The notes under the pieces are model-generated. The model made no database searches, was not told where the DNA came from, and worked only from the letters and a program-made list of their open reading frames with translations. DNA of 64,000 nucleotides from Phytophthora colocasiae (taxonomy: Eukaryota; Oomycota; Peronosporomycetes; Peronosporales; Peronosporaceae), in contig JAGKQI010000093.1 in assembly GCA_018806915.1 (NCBI GenBank), positions 682,001 through 746,000 on the forward strand, written 5' to 3'. Below are positions 19,129 through 30,800 of this stretch, piece by piece. How positions within the stretch are numbered: the first letter of the stretch is position 1; each line of letters starts with the position of its first letter. Both the position numbers and the translations under genes were made by a program.

Positions 19129-22100
19129 TACGCCGACAACATCGACAAGCTCGTGGAAGACAACTACTTCCACTGGGAGTTCAACATGCGGATGAAGCTC
19201 GCTCGGAAGGGACTGCTACCGCAGATCATCAAGCCCGAGTTCGACCAAGTGAGTGATCGCTCCACGGCGGGATGGAAGACCAACGATCTGAAGGCACTTG
19301 GTGTTATCGCTGGAGACGTGAGTCTCACGTACCAAGTCTACGTCCGTGGAGCACTGACTGCCGCTGAGGCGTGGACGATGCTCGAGGAGCACTTCAACAA
19401 GAAGACGCTCAAGAACCGGCTTCTCGTCACCAAGAAGTTGAACAACTTCAAGATGGAGCCAGGACCAAGTTCGCTTCCCACGTCGATCAGTTCAAGGAGA
19501 TCGTCCTCCAGATGGAGACGATCGGTGAGACTCTGGATGAGACTCGCCAGCTCGTGTTGCTCCTTGGCAGTCTGACGGACGAGTACAAGATGATATGTAC
19601 TGTCCTCGAGAATACGCCAAACGTGTCGCTGGCCTACGCGATTCAAGCTCTCTCTGGTGTTCAAGCTTCGGATGAATCGTCATCGGCTCAAGAGAAGGCT
19701 TTCGCTACGAAGAAGAAGGACTTCGGGGCAAGCGTCGCTTCAACGGCAAGTGCTTCTACTGCAGAAGCAAGGGCACCGAGAGTTCGAGTGCCGCAAGAAG
19801 AAAGCCGACCAAGAACGAGGGCAAGCTGCGCAAGAGGAAGCGTCCGACGACTTCTCGTTCATGGCTACGAGTGCGATGACCAAGAGTGAATGGCTCGTCG
19901 ACTCTGGTGCAAGTTCGCACATGACCAGCGTCCGGGACAAGTTTGTGTCCATGAAGGAGCTGAAGACGCCAGTCCGCATCACGATCGCGGATGGCTCGAA
20001 AATCGACGCAGTTGCAAAGGGCACCGTCGGGTTGAAGCTGATGGACGGGAAGTCTGTCAAGCTGTCGGATGTCCTGTACATCCCAGAAGTTGAAGGAAGC
20101 CTCATCTCGGTGTCGAAGCTGGCCGAGAAAGGAGTCGTCGCCCAGTTCAGCAAGGACAAGTGTACCTTTCGCTACGGGGACGCTACTGTGATGGAAGCTA
20201 AGCGCTGTGGAAATGTCTACAAGCTGAAGACAGTGGGGACGAGGTGTGTCATGCTGCAACGACCACTCGTAAGGAGCCATGGGCTGTTGTGCACGCCCGA
20301 CTCGGCCACATCCCGTTCAAGCGTTATGAGAAACTACTTACCATGGCAGAAGGAGTGCCTCGCATTACGGGTGGAGTCCCTGGGGACGACGTATGCGCTG
20401 GCTGCTGCATGGGCAAGATGAAAGCTGACGACTATCCAAGGCATCCGGAGAAGGTCGTCAAGAGTGCAGGTGTGCTTGAACTGGTGCATACGGACGTGAT
20501 GGGTCCGATGCAGACGAGGACACCTGGTGGTTGCACGTACGTTGTGACATTCATTGACGACTACTCACGTCACGTGACCGTCCACTTCATGAAAGCGAAG
20601 TCGGAGGTGCTGTCCAAGTTCAAAATCTACAAGGCAGCGATGGAGAACGCTACGGGCAAGAGTATCAAGCGTCTGCGTTCGGACAATGGTGGTGAATACA
20701 CCGGTCGCCAGTTCAAGGCGTTCCTCAACCAGCATGGCATCAAGCATGAGAAGACGGTGCCATACACGCCTCAGCAGAACAGTCTGGCTGAGCGCATGAA
20801 CCGGAGCCTCGTGGAGATGGCTCGTTGTCTGCTCTACCATGAGAGCGTCAACAAGAAGTGGTGGGCCGAGGCGGTCAACACTGCTGCGTGGATCATCAAT
20901 CGGATCCCCAACTCGGTGACTGTGAAGACACCGTTCGAGATTGTGCACAAATCGAAGCCACAGCTCAGGAACGTCAAGGTGTTTGGTGCTCTTGGCTACG
21001 CTCACATCCCCGACGAGAAGCGTCGCAAGTTGGATGCCAAAGCGTTCAAATGTCGTTTCCTTGGATACGAGGATGGTGGGAAGGGCTACCGAGTCCTCAA
21101 TGTGTCAACGGGTAAGGTGCAAATCGTTCGCACTGTGAAGTTCATCGAAACGACCAATCCCCAGCACCTCATGGTACAGGATGAAGATGAACCAGCAACC
21201 AACGTGCCTGTCATGAGTGGACAACCGTCCAAGGGTTCAATGGAGATTGTTCCGGTCGTTGTTGAAGGTGCTGACGTCATTCCACTTCAACGTGACGTGA
21301 ACAGTCAAATCATCCCTTACGAGTCCACCCATCCCATGATTACTCGTTCGCGTACTCGTAACATCGACGAAATTGACGATCCTGAAGAGGCTGGCGCAAC
21401 CAAGAAGCAGATTATCCTGCCGTCAACCACGGGGACCAAGCGTCAGAAGATGACACAAGAAAGGGTTAAACCAAGTGGCGAGCTGCTCGCACTTGAAGGT
21501 GGCCAAGCTATGGCTGCATCGGAGGAAATCCCCAAGACGTATACAGAGGCGACGTCAGGCGAGGACAGCGAGGAATGGAAGAAGGCAATTGCAAATGAAT
21601 TGGAGTCACTTACTGCAAACAAGACATGGAAGCTGGTACCAAGACCGGCTCACCAGCGCCCGATCGGATGTCGGTGGGTGTTCGCGTTGAAGCGCAACCA
21701 GAAAGGAGAAGTGACCCGGCACAAGGCTCGTCTCGTCGCCAAGGGGTACTCTCAGCGTCACGGGATTGACTATGAAGAGACGTACGCGCCAGTGGCATAC
21801 CTGAACTCGATCCGTGCTGTGCTGGCTAAGTGCTGTGCTGAAGGATTTGAGATCGAGCAATGCGACGTGGATACGGCGTTCCTGTATGGAAAGCTCGACG
21901 AAGAGATTTACATGGAATTGCCTGAAGGTCTGCGTGAGCTCCTGACGATGGCCGATGCTGAAGGTGAAGAAGACGTCGTCTGCCTACTCCTGCAAAGTTT
22001 GTATGGCCTGAAGCAAGCATCTCGTGTTTGGAACGAGACGATCGATGGTCACTTAAAAGACATGGGTTTCAAGGCGGCTGATGCTGATCCCTGTGTATAC

Positions 22101-23126
22101 ACCCGAGGTGATGGTGACGATGAATGTATCGTGTGTCTTTACGTCGACGACATGCTGATTGCTTCAAAGGACAAGGGTGTCATCGCGTCAGTGAAGGCTG
22201 GCATCGCGGACAAATTCCGGATCAAGGACCTCGGACGCGCTCGATTTATTCTCGGGATTGAGATCGACTACGATATGGACAATAAAACATTGGCCATCTC
22301 TCAACGCGCATATACAGAGTCGATCATCAAGAAATTCGGTCAAGAAAACGCGAAGCCAAGCCTGATGCCACTGGATCCAAGTCTTCACTTGACCAAGGAC
22401 GACGGCACGCAGACAGAGGAGTACAAGGCCAAGATGAAGTCAAGGCCCTACCGATCGCTCATCGGTAGCCTCATGTATCTGACATGCGGAACACGACCTG
22501 ACATTGCGGTTGCTGTTGCCAAGTTGAGTCGCTTCCTGGAAAACCCAGGTGAGGCGCATTGGAATGCGGGAATCAAGGTGGTGCGCTACCTGCTGAAGAC
22601 CAAGGAAGTGGGTATCATGTACGATGGCCTACTCGAAACTGAGATGACGGCTTACTCGGATGCTGACTGGGCCGGTAACCGTGACGACAGACGCTCAGTG
22701 AGCGGAATGATGCTCATGATGTGTGGTGCTCCGGTGGTGTGGCGTTCGACGTTCCAGAAGACGGTCGCACTGAGTTCTACTGAGGCAGAGTACATGGCTC
22801 TGAGTGAGTGCATCAAAGAAGTAGTGTGGCTGCGTCGACTACTCAAGGACATTGGTGCAAAGCAAGTGGACCCTACGGTGATCTACGAGGACAACCAGGG
22901 TGCCATGGCTTTGGCGAAGAATGTCGGTTATCAAGCTCGCACCAAGCACATCGACATTCGCTACCATTTCATCCTAGAGAAGATTGCCAGTGGCGAGGTT
23001 GAGCGGACCTACCAGGAGTCTAAGAACCAACTAGCGGACTACTTGACCAAGGGCCTCTCTTCCAAGACGTTGCGCTACTTGATGGAACGCAGCAACGTCA
23101 TTCCCAAGTTCGAGACGTCGAATTGA
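19117..23126 (+). pseudogene. Copia gag-pol, frameshifted
   Basis: Gag begins at 19117 (MSPSYADNIDKLVEDNYFHW) and runs through a UBN2/retrotran_gag-like segment. The frame shifts near 19460, again near 19765 within the CCHC zinc knuckle, and again near 20240. Protease has WLVDSGASSHMT (about 19890). The long last frame (20244-23126, 960 codons) holds the integrase zinc-binding and core parts (HTDVMGPM, DDYSRH, DNGGEY, PQQNSLAERMN), reverse transcriptase with YVDDMLIASKD (about 22140) and RNase H with SDADWAGNRDDRRS and TKHIDIRYHFI. Each break is a single-base change, so the copy is either recently dead or carries sequencing errors. Copia elements normally encode one polyprotein. Confidence 0.85.
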
Positions 23127-23133
23127 GTGGGGG

Positions 23134-23548
23134 TGTTGAGATTGCACTTCGCCGTCTCCTATACTGGGTCCCTACCTTGAAGCACGCAGCTTTCACGCGC
23201 ACAACGCGTGCCAAGTGAGGACAACAGTGGAAGACGCGTGGATGCTGCAATACGATTGGCAGTCTACCTTGGATACACTATTCTGATTGGACGAGAACTT
23301 CAATTTGCTGATCTCAAGATGTGCACAAATCGTTCCCGTTACATCAATCGTTCCCGTTACATCAAGCGTTCCCGTTTCACAAGGCGTTCCCGTTACATCA
23401 AGCGTTCCCGTTTCACAAAGGTCTACAAGGGGAGCTTAAGGAGAGCAAGGGTAGATTAGTGAATGCGGGCTAACTCAATAAACTCACTTTTGGATTTACT
23501 TCCTCCTACTCACTTCACTATCAAGCCTCGTTCGCTATACTCTCAATT
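23134..23548 (+). repeat. Copia 3' LTR
   Basis: 415 bp. Same as the 5' LTR except three C-to-T differences and two additional 18 bp units (five in total, about 23329-23418). A purine tract GAGTGGGGG lies directly upstream. Confidence 0.9.
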
Positions 23549-23553
23549 ACGTA

Positions 23554-24703
23554 TAGGTACGATAACGTCCTCTGGAAAAATTGAAGTTGATTAACTGATA
23601 TTCCTTGTTGCTACTTCTTGGTCTTTAAAAACCGGCCGCACTTATACGTGCGAAAAGCAATGTATCAGGTTTACTCGACTTTCGGCAGTCACTTCCGTTC
23701 TTCTACTGCAGGGGCTACTGCAGGGGCCCTGAGCGAACGCTCACAAGACACGTCAAGAGAAGGAAATCATTTCAAAAACCAATTTTACAATTCAAGCCAA
23801 CATTAATATTTACTTTTCAAAAGCCGAAATATCACAACAATATTTGTTGAGGAAGTTGATTAGGCTGCTACTACTTGGCTTGGCTATTGAATTCTGAAGG
23901 TTTGATTGTGGTTGTGAATTGTTTGAATGGGATATTGAATTTCGAATGCTAATCATTTCTTATCATTCCTTAAGGTTGAGTCAACGTTACGCTAAGTACG
24001 TGTACATGTACACGTTCTGACATCCGGACCGGATATTTATAAGCGATAACAATTAGATGTGGATAACCACTCAGTGATTTGTTTTCTTCTTACATAGAAT
24101 GATTAATAATAACTACTTAGTGGACATGTCACTAGCGATACTTACTTATGACTGCCAGGTGGGTCGAAGATTTGTTTGTGGATAGTACAGTGTACAGTCT
24201 CAATTGATAAGAGTACATGTAATTTGGAAACTCATTATCATTTGTGATCGGATCTAAAAATCTGGTGTGCTAATCGGAAGGGGGGTCTGTTCTGTACTAC
24301 TAGTACCTCTAAGCTGTAAGCTTCCAGTTGAGTCGTACATGTATCGTAAACAATGTGCACCGACTTAAAGTGATTGCCTACAGCAATTTGCCTTACCTAC
24401 TGCGTCTATATGATGTTCATGTAGGCATTATCTCGTTTTGTATATTGTGTGCAAGTATCTTAGGATCCATCTTAGGCTTTGTTTTTTTGGTCCGGATCTT
24501 ACGATTCGTGCCTACGTTTACATTCATGCACTGTAGTTACATCGACTACTGTATTAGGTTGCTGTATGTAAACACCATACGGGGTTTCAGCGCAATTTGT
24601 AATGGAATGCGGTGATGGAGAGCCGCCTGCCCCACCAAATTGGCTGTCAATCTCCATTTCCATTTCCGAATTCACCGGCTACAAGCAACATCAAACTACC
24701 AAG
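23554..24703. other. Intergenic upstream of S33 copy 2
   Basis: Mostly AT-rich sequence without a convincing ORF or RNA gene. It contains the initiator-like CATTTCCGAATT at 24661-24672, 32 bases before the ATG at 24704. Confidence 0.4.
24661..24672 (+). promoter_or_regulatory. Initiator-like site of S33 copy 2
   Basis: CATTTCCGAATT, conserved with the corresponding place before S33 copy 1. Confidence 0.45.
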
Positions 24704-25396
24704 ATGCGGTTCCTCCTTGTCATTCTCTTGGCGGGAATAGCCGTATCACCAGTCACTGCCCAGTCGAGCAAGACAGCCATCCAGTGGAAAACATGTCCCC
24801 TGTTCACTGTCACATCTGAAACTCCAGCTAGCTCTGGCAGTGGAAGTACTAGTAGTGTGTCACCTATAACGCTCCACTGTGCTACCCTGGTCTTTGTGAG
24901 ACTCCCGAAGGTGCTGACTCTACCATTGAAGTATTTGTGAAACGCTACCCAGCAACTGTCGGCAACCCAAAGACTGCCCGAAATGTTGGCTTCTCGAAGG
25001 AGGCCCAGGTATTTCTACTGTTCCAATGGAGTCGACAGCGGTTAATATTCAGACGAAGTTGGGAGGTTCGTTCAACATGTACCTCATGGACCACCGCGGT
25101 ACTGGACGCAGCACGAGACTCTCCTGTTCAGCAGCTACAAAACTCAATTCTTCTCTTTGGGGTAGTGATGTCGAAGCACCAAACGTTGGTAAATGCGCAG
25201 AAGAGCTGATTTCAAAGTACGGAGATATGGCCTCGTTTTCAACGACAAGCGCTGCCAAGGACGTCGCCAATTTTATGGGCGAACACACGAATGGAGAAGA
25301 TACCATTGTCTTCGGTTGGAGCTACGGTACGATGTTGGGAGAACGTCTCATGCATTTGGACCCACCTGAAGTCATCGGTTACGTTCTCGACGGTAT
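24704..25396 (+). pseudogene. S33 copy 2, part 1 (signal peptide to nucleophile)
   Basis: Signal peptide through GWSYGTMLGERLMHLDPPEV to LDG, ending at gypsy A. Contains two one-base frameshifts relative to copy 1. Confidence 0.88.
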
Positions 25397-26368
25397 TGTG
25401 ACGAACCCACAATACGCCTGTTCGCTAGCGGATCGTATGGCTGCAATGCTTTGCTGCGCTGTCTCGCCGGGTTCTTCTTTATCTTAGGCTTCTTCGCTAG
25501 AATTAAACACTCCAACAACGTACGGGCTCAGTTCACCTGCGCCGGAACTTCGTTCCTATTTATATTCAATACAATAGAGCTCTCGCTCGTACGTTCAACT
25601 TCGTTCCTTCGTCCGTCCGTCCGTTCGTCAATCTACTCGTTTCACCTTGGCCGACGTCGTCGTATCCTAGGCACTAATGACCGTCCTTGGATCGCGTCCT
25701 AAACGTCGAGGATACTGACTAATGACCCGTTCCCGATAGCCCGTCGCCAGTCACTCGTCCGCTCAACACCGCCCAAAACCCAGTCGTCCCAGCCTCCACT
25801 CGTTCGTCCAAAGCTACCAATGTCACACTACTCGTCCGTTCGTCCGTCCGTTAAGCCGTCGCTCTCTTCAATGAAGGAAGTCTCTCGTCACCGTATTAAA
25901 CGTCGAGTATACCGACTAATGACCCGTTCCCGATAGCCCGTCGTCAGTCACTCGCCCGTCCAACCCGTAACTTTTGAAGTCGTTTGTTAACGTCGCTGCA
26001 GATTCCGAAGTACCTGCCACCGTCGTCGCAAATTCCGAAGTGCCTACCACCGTCGCTGCAGATTTCGAAGTGAGAACTCCGTTGTCGTCGCTCTCGTCCA
26101 TACATTGGCTCGCTCCTCCCTGAGGGTGACTGCGATCCACTTCGTCGTATCCAAGATCTTCGGTGCTTCCAGCATTCATCAGCGTTTTAAGTGTCATCCG
26201 CCAATCAACGTCGTCGATTTTAGCTGAAGTCGTTTCCTTCCAGCCCAGCGTTCGTCCATCAGCGCCTACTGCAACATTTAGCGTTCTCAGATCATGTCCA
26301 GCAGCTGCATTCACCCATACGACATCAACTCCTGGTGTCTTTTCAAGATACGTCTCAATCCTGTTACA
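25397..26368 (-). repeat. Gypsy A 3' LTR
   Basis: 972 bp, same as the 5' LTR over all stretches compared, including a 150-codon frame on the minus strand that is identical in both. Confidence 0.92.
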
Positions 26369-27809
26369 CGCCTTCTCCTTCTCCAGAGTCTTCCACGACT
26401 CTGGCGGCTTGATAGAACTGTTCGTAGTCCCGCATGGAGACCCAAAACGTTCCGTCATCGCGCCCAGATCGCTGACTTCGGCGGTCGTCATCCCCTCGCA
26501 ATGGTTGCAACTCCACCTCAAGGACATATTGTCCGGCTGCATTCCTTCGTCGTCGCCTTCGAAGTTCCACCAGCATTCCACGTTGCTCGTCCGGTTCGTT
26601 CGCACCCGGAGCTGTTCGTTCTTTTCGTTTTGGTAATCGTCCAGCCGTGACTTCATTAACTTGTGCCGTCGTTGCTCGATCAGTCGTTTCGGTCGTCGCT
26701 GTACTCGGTTCCCCTTCAAGCGTTCCTTCATCCGTCAATTCGTCAATGATATCGTTGCCAACATTCTGTAGCACCTGTCCCGGGTGGTGATATCGCACTA
26801 GAAACGAAACATGAGCTATTAACATCTCTCCGCCTCCGTCCTGATCCTCTCGTCGTAACAACAGATTATCGTAGCCAGCCGGTTCAATCACTCTCGCTGG
26901 TCCAACCCAAGAATGTACAAATTTAGAGGCTTTTGGCCCTCTGGGCGGTCGAAACACCCACACCTTATCACCAGGTTTGAATTCTCGTTTCGTCCGTGTC
27001 TTCCGGTCGTAGTATTTCGCTTGTCTAGATTGTTCTCGTTCCCTAGCCGCTTCAGCACATTCATGACTCTTCTTCAACGTTGCCAACAGCTTTTGGTGAT
27101 GCTCCGTCAAGTCACCAGCTTCGGTCACATGCGTCGTTCGTAACAACTCGTTCGGCGTTCGCAATTTTCTTCCCATCATCAGTTCATTTGGCGATAACGC
27201 AACGGTTGAGTGCTTCCCCGAGTTATAAGAGTACACTGCGAAGTCCACCCACGTATCCCAGTCACACTGCCGTTCGTCACTCATATACGTAGCTACACAG
27301 TCCTTCCACGTTCTGTGAAACCTTTCAACAAGTCCAATCATCTGAGGTCTATACGGTACTGGATTCGTCTGTTGAGCCTGCAGCAGTCTCACCAATTCGT
27401 CAATAACTTTGCCTGTCAACTCAGGGGCACCGTCCGTTAACAGTTCACGAAAAGGTCCAAACTTCAGCACGATCTCTTTCATCAAGAAGGCCGCCACCTT
27501 ATCTGCTTGATGACTCTCCATCGTCGTAGCAACAGCGTATCTCGTTACATATTCCAGCGCCGCTATGACATATCGCTGTCCATTTTCTCCAACAGGTAAA
27601 GGTCCTGCCACGTCCAACGCCCATCGGTCTCCAACGTCTCCTCCCCGCAAACTTCGTAGTGGTGGGATAATTTCCTTCGGCTTCGCTTTTCTACTGCCAC
27701 ACTCTTGACATCCACGCACCCAGCACTTCACGTCCTTGGCTAGATTCGGCCACAGATACTCGTGCTTGCGTGTGCGTCGTCCGTAAGTGTCCAGCCCAAA
27801 TGGAATCAT
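26364..27809 (-). CDS. Gypsy A integrase and C-terminal tail, out of frame with Pol
   Basis: Integrase zinc-binding CxxC end (VRGCQECGSRKAKPKE), catalytic core ALDVAGPLPVGENGQRYVIA, TDGAPELTGKV and VERFHRTWKD, and a GPY/F-like module (KPGDKVWVFRPPRGPKASKF). A tail with MLVELRRRRRRNAAGQYVLE ends at the LTR border. Compared with gypsy B about 11 nt are missing at the upstream junction, where B reads QQYWWPGL, which shifts the frame from the rest of Pol. Confidence 0.85.
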   Translation of the reverse strand: MIPFGLDTYGRRTRKHEYLWPNLAKDVKCWVRGCQECGSRKAKPKEIIPPLRSLRGGDVGDRWALDVAGPLPVGENGQRYVIAALEYVTRYAVATTMESHQADKVAAFLMKEIVLKFGPFRELLTDGAPELTGKVIDELVRLLQAQQTNPVPYRPQMIGLVERFHRTWKDCVATYMSDERQCDWDTWVDFAVYSYNSGKHSTVALSPNELMMGRKLRTPNELLRTTHVTEAGDLTEHHQKLLATLKKSHECAEAAREREQSRQAKYYDRKTRTKREFKPGDKVWVFRPPRGPKASKFVHSWVGPARVIEPAGYDNLLLRREDQDGGGEMLIAHVSFLVRYHHPGQVLQNVGNDIIDELTDEGTLEGEPSTATTETTDRATTAQVNEVTAGRLPKRKERTAPGANEPDEQRGMLVELRRRRRRNAAGQYVLEVELQPLRGDDDRRSQRSGRDDGTFWVSMRDYEQFYQAARVVEDSGEGEGV

Positions 27810-30800
27810 GACATTCTTTAAACGCTATTGGTCGTAACACTGCCGGCAAAATAACTCGGATACCGTCCGCCGTTTCTATCACTGCCATGCCATAGCTCGT
27901 AGTCACTCGCATATTACGGTATTCACCTTCTTTTATCAGCTTCTGAACCAGTTTGCTCTTCATTTGTTCGTCACAGATCTCGGCGTCGGTCAACTGCAAT
28001 GTGTCACCTTGCAATCTAATTCGTTGTCGTTCCGTACGTGCTCGTTCATCAGCTTCATACCGTTTGTTTGGCAAATTCGTCTGGTTCGTCGTTTGAATTG
28101 ACTCGGGTCCCCGTATCATGTTACCGTTCGTCATTAGTGATGTCGGCGTTCGGTTATCGTCAGGGATTCTTCGTTCACCCGCCTTGTCCACAGCATTTTG
28201 TCGTTCATTCTGTGTTGTGTCTCTGTCGGTTGACACCGTTCGTGTTTTGGTCGTTTGGGATTCGATTGGTGGTTCATTCATCATTGATGTTGACGTCGTT
28301 TCTTCCGTCATGACCGCGTCCGAGAACATTTTGCTCACCTCCTTAGTCTCACCAGGTGTACGTCGTAAGGCTTCGCTTCTCGATAATGGCCGTTTATCAC
28401 TCATGTCCTTCAGCAACGACTTCTTGTGCTTTTCTCGGTTTCGCTTACCCGTTTTCACACTTCGAGCCTGCTCTTCAGCACTCGTTCGTTCCGAAGCGTC
28501 TCGGCCCGTGGATTTCGTCATGGCCGCGAGTTTACGTCCGTCATCAACTGCATTTCGTCCATCCCTCACGTCTCGCTGTTCGGCACGGCCTTGCTTCTCC
28601 AGCTCATCCATCGGCATCGCGTTATCGTCGATAGCGTCACCCTCGTCCACCGCATCAGCAATCGTAGCTCCTTTCGCACCCATCCATCGACGTCTCCGTC
28701 GTCGTCGTCCGACAGCAGCCAGCACCTTAGTCACTACCGGAGATCGGGACAACGCATCTGCTACCACGTTGGTACTTCCCGGTCGATACTCCACAACAAA
28801 ATCATACTCCTGCAGAATCAAAGCCCAGCGATGTAGTTTTCCCGTCAGATTTGAGCTGGTCATCAACCATTTCAGAGCAGCATGATCCGTCACCACAACA
28901 AATCGTCGTCCATACAGGTACGGTCTAAATAATTTGATCGCCCACACCACTGCTAAGCATTCCAACTCGGTGATACCGTACTTCGTTTCCGCTTCATTGT
29001 TCACCTTGCTGGCGTACGCAACAGGTTGCCATCCGTTACCTCCATCTTGCATCAAACTAGCCCCTAGTCCAATCGTCGACGCATCAGTACTCAATCGAAA
29101 TGGTAGGCGGAAATCTGGATAACGTAACACCGGCTTCGTCGTTAAGATTTTCTTCACTGCCATGAACGCTTCTTCTTGTGACTCTCCCCACTTCCACTTC
29201 ACTTTCTTCCTCAATAATTTCGTGAGAGGTTCCATCAGCGTTCCGAATCCAGGCACAAATTTCCGATAGTACCCAGCGAGATGCACAAATCGTTTCACTT
29301 CCACAGCATCATTCGGTGTAGGGAAATCTCGTACAGCAGTCACCAATCGATCTAGCGGCCGAACGCCTTCCTTCGACAATTCGTGTCCCAAGTACTCCAT
29401 CGACTCGGTAGCGAACACGCATTTCTTCAATTTCAATGTCAATCCCGCTTGCGAAAGTCGTTCCAGTACACACGCCAGCTCGATTACATGTCGTTCAATG
29501 CCTCCTCTAGTGTATATAACAATGTCATCCAGATACACTAGACAAGTCAACCAGGTCAATCCTCTCAGCACTCCGTTCATCATCCGTTGAAATGTAGATG
29601 GCGCATTCATGAGACCGAATGGCATCCGCACAAATTGATACAGTCCTTGCTTCGTCATAAACGCCGTCTTCACTTTGTCACGCAACGCCATCAATATCTG
29701 CCAGTATCCAGCTTTCAAGTCGAGTGTCGAAAACAATAGGGCACCACCCAAAGCTTCCAGGGTTTCATCAATGCGTGGTAAGGGGTAGACGTCTTTCCGT
29801 GTGATTCTGTTCAGTGCGCGGTAATCCACACAGAACCTGACTTCTCCATCCTTCTTGCGCACCAATACAACAGGGAATCCCCAAGCTCCATTGCCTTCTT
29901 CGATTACACCAGCCGCCAGCATCTTCTTTACATTTTCTTCAATGACTGCATCATCACTCTGCGCTTGACGTCGTCTCTTCAGCATTATTGGCGCAGCATC
30001 TCCGGTGTCAATATGGTGTTCCACTGGCAGTGCAGTTGCGGGCGGACAATCACCCTTCGTCTCAATCAGGTTTCGGTACGTCCGCAGCAACTTCAGTATC
30101 AGTTCTCGACTGTCCTCATCTTCAACGCCGATCTTCACGTCATCTTCGTTTTCCAGTGGTTCTTGGCTGCTGATTTCATCCAGCCAATTCTTCACTCGGT
30201 CCCGCTCAAGCTCGCCATTGATTTCCAGGACTTCCATATCACTGTCAATCGGTATCCAGACTCCCAGCTCCTTCTTTGATGGCAACTTCGTTCGTCCAGG
30301 AGCCGAATTGATCATTGGTACTATTGCTTTCCCATTCTGCGCTCTAGTCACTGTAGAGGCCAACATCACCGTGCCAGCACATCTCGTCGGTACAAACATT
30401 CCGATCTCACCATCAGGAGCAGCAACTGATACCTCCACCGGCGTCACAGCTCGTCCCGTCAACTGCGTTCGCTTCGTTATTCGTACTGCTGCAACTCGTG
30501 CACTTACACCATCGTCGGACACTTCATCAGTTCGAAATGGCACAATGATACGACGTTCCTTCAATTTGTACATCAACTCATTGCGCTTAAAGTCGATTCT
30601 GGCACCATGTTTCTTCATAAAGTCAACGCCCAACAGGAACTCATCATCGCAACCATCAACAATGCATGCATCTGCATAAATGGTTTCTCCGAACACCGTC
30701 CTGAATTGAAATCTCCATACTCCCACAACATCGAGTAGAAAACCACCAATTCCTTCAACGTAGTCTACAGGTGCTTCAATATCAAGTCGGTCACCGTGCT

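Larger units (their letters stand above)
18734..23548 (+). mobile_element. Copia-type LTR retrotransposon
   Basis: 4815 bp on the plus strand, with direct LTRs at 18734-19112 and 23134-23548 and target duplication ACGTA (18729-18733 and 23549-23553). The domain order protease, integrase, reverse transcriptase, RNase H defines copia. The primer site is of the half-tRNA kind. The two LTRs differ by three C/T substitutions plus a 36 bp tandem-repeat difference, so insertion was recent, but gag-pol is split over four frames. It separates the two head-to-head S33 genes. Confidence 0.93.

Noticed and set aside
28118..28885. 255-codon plus-strand frame inside gypsy A pol
   Set aside because: Antisense to conserved reverse transcriptase/RNase H and linker codons; low-complexity Ser/Val/Leu translation typical of a shadow frame.
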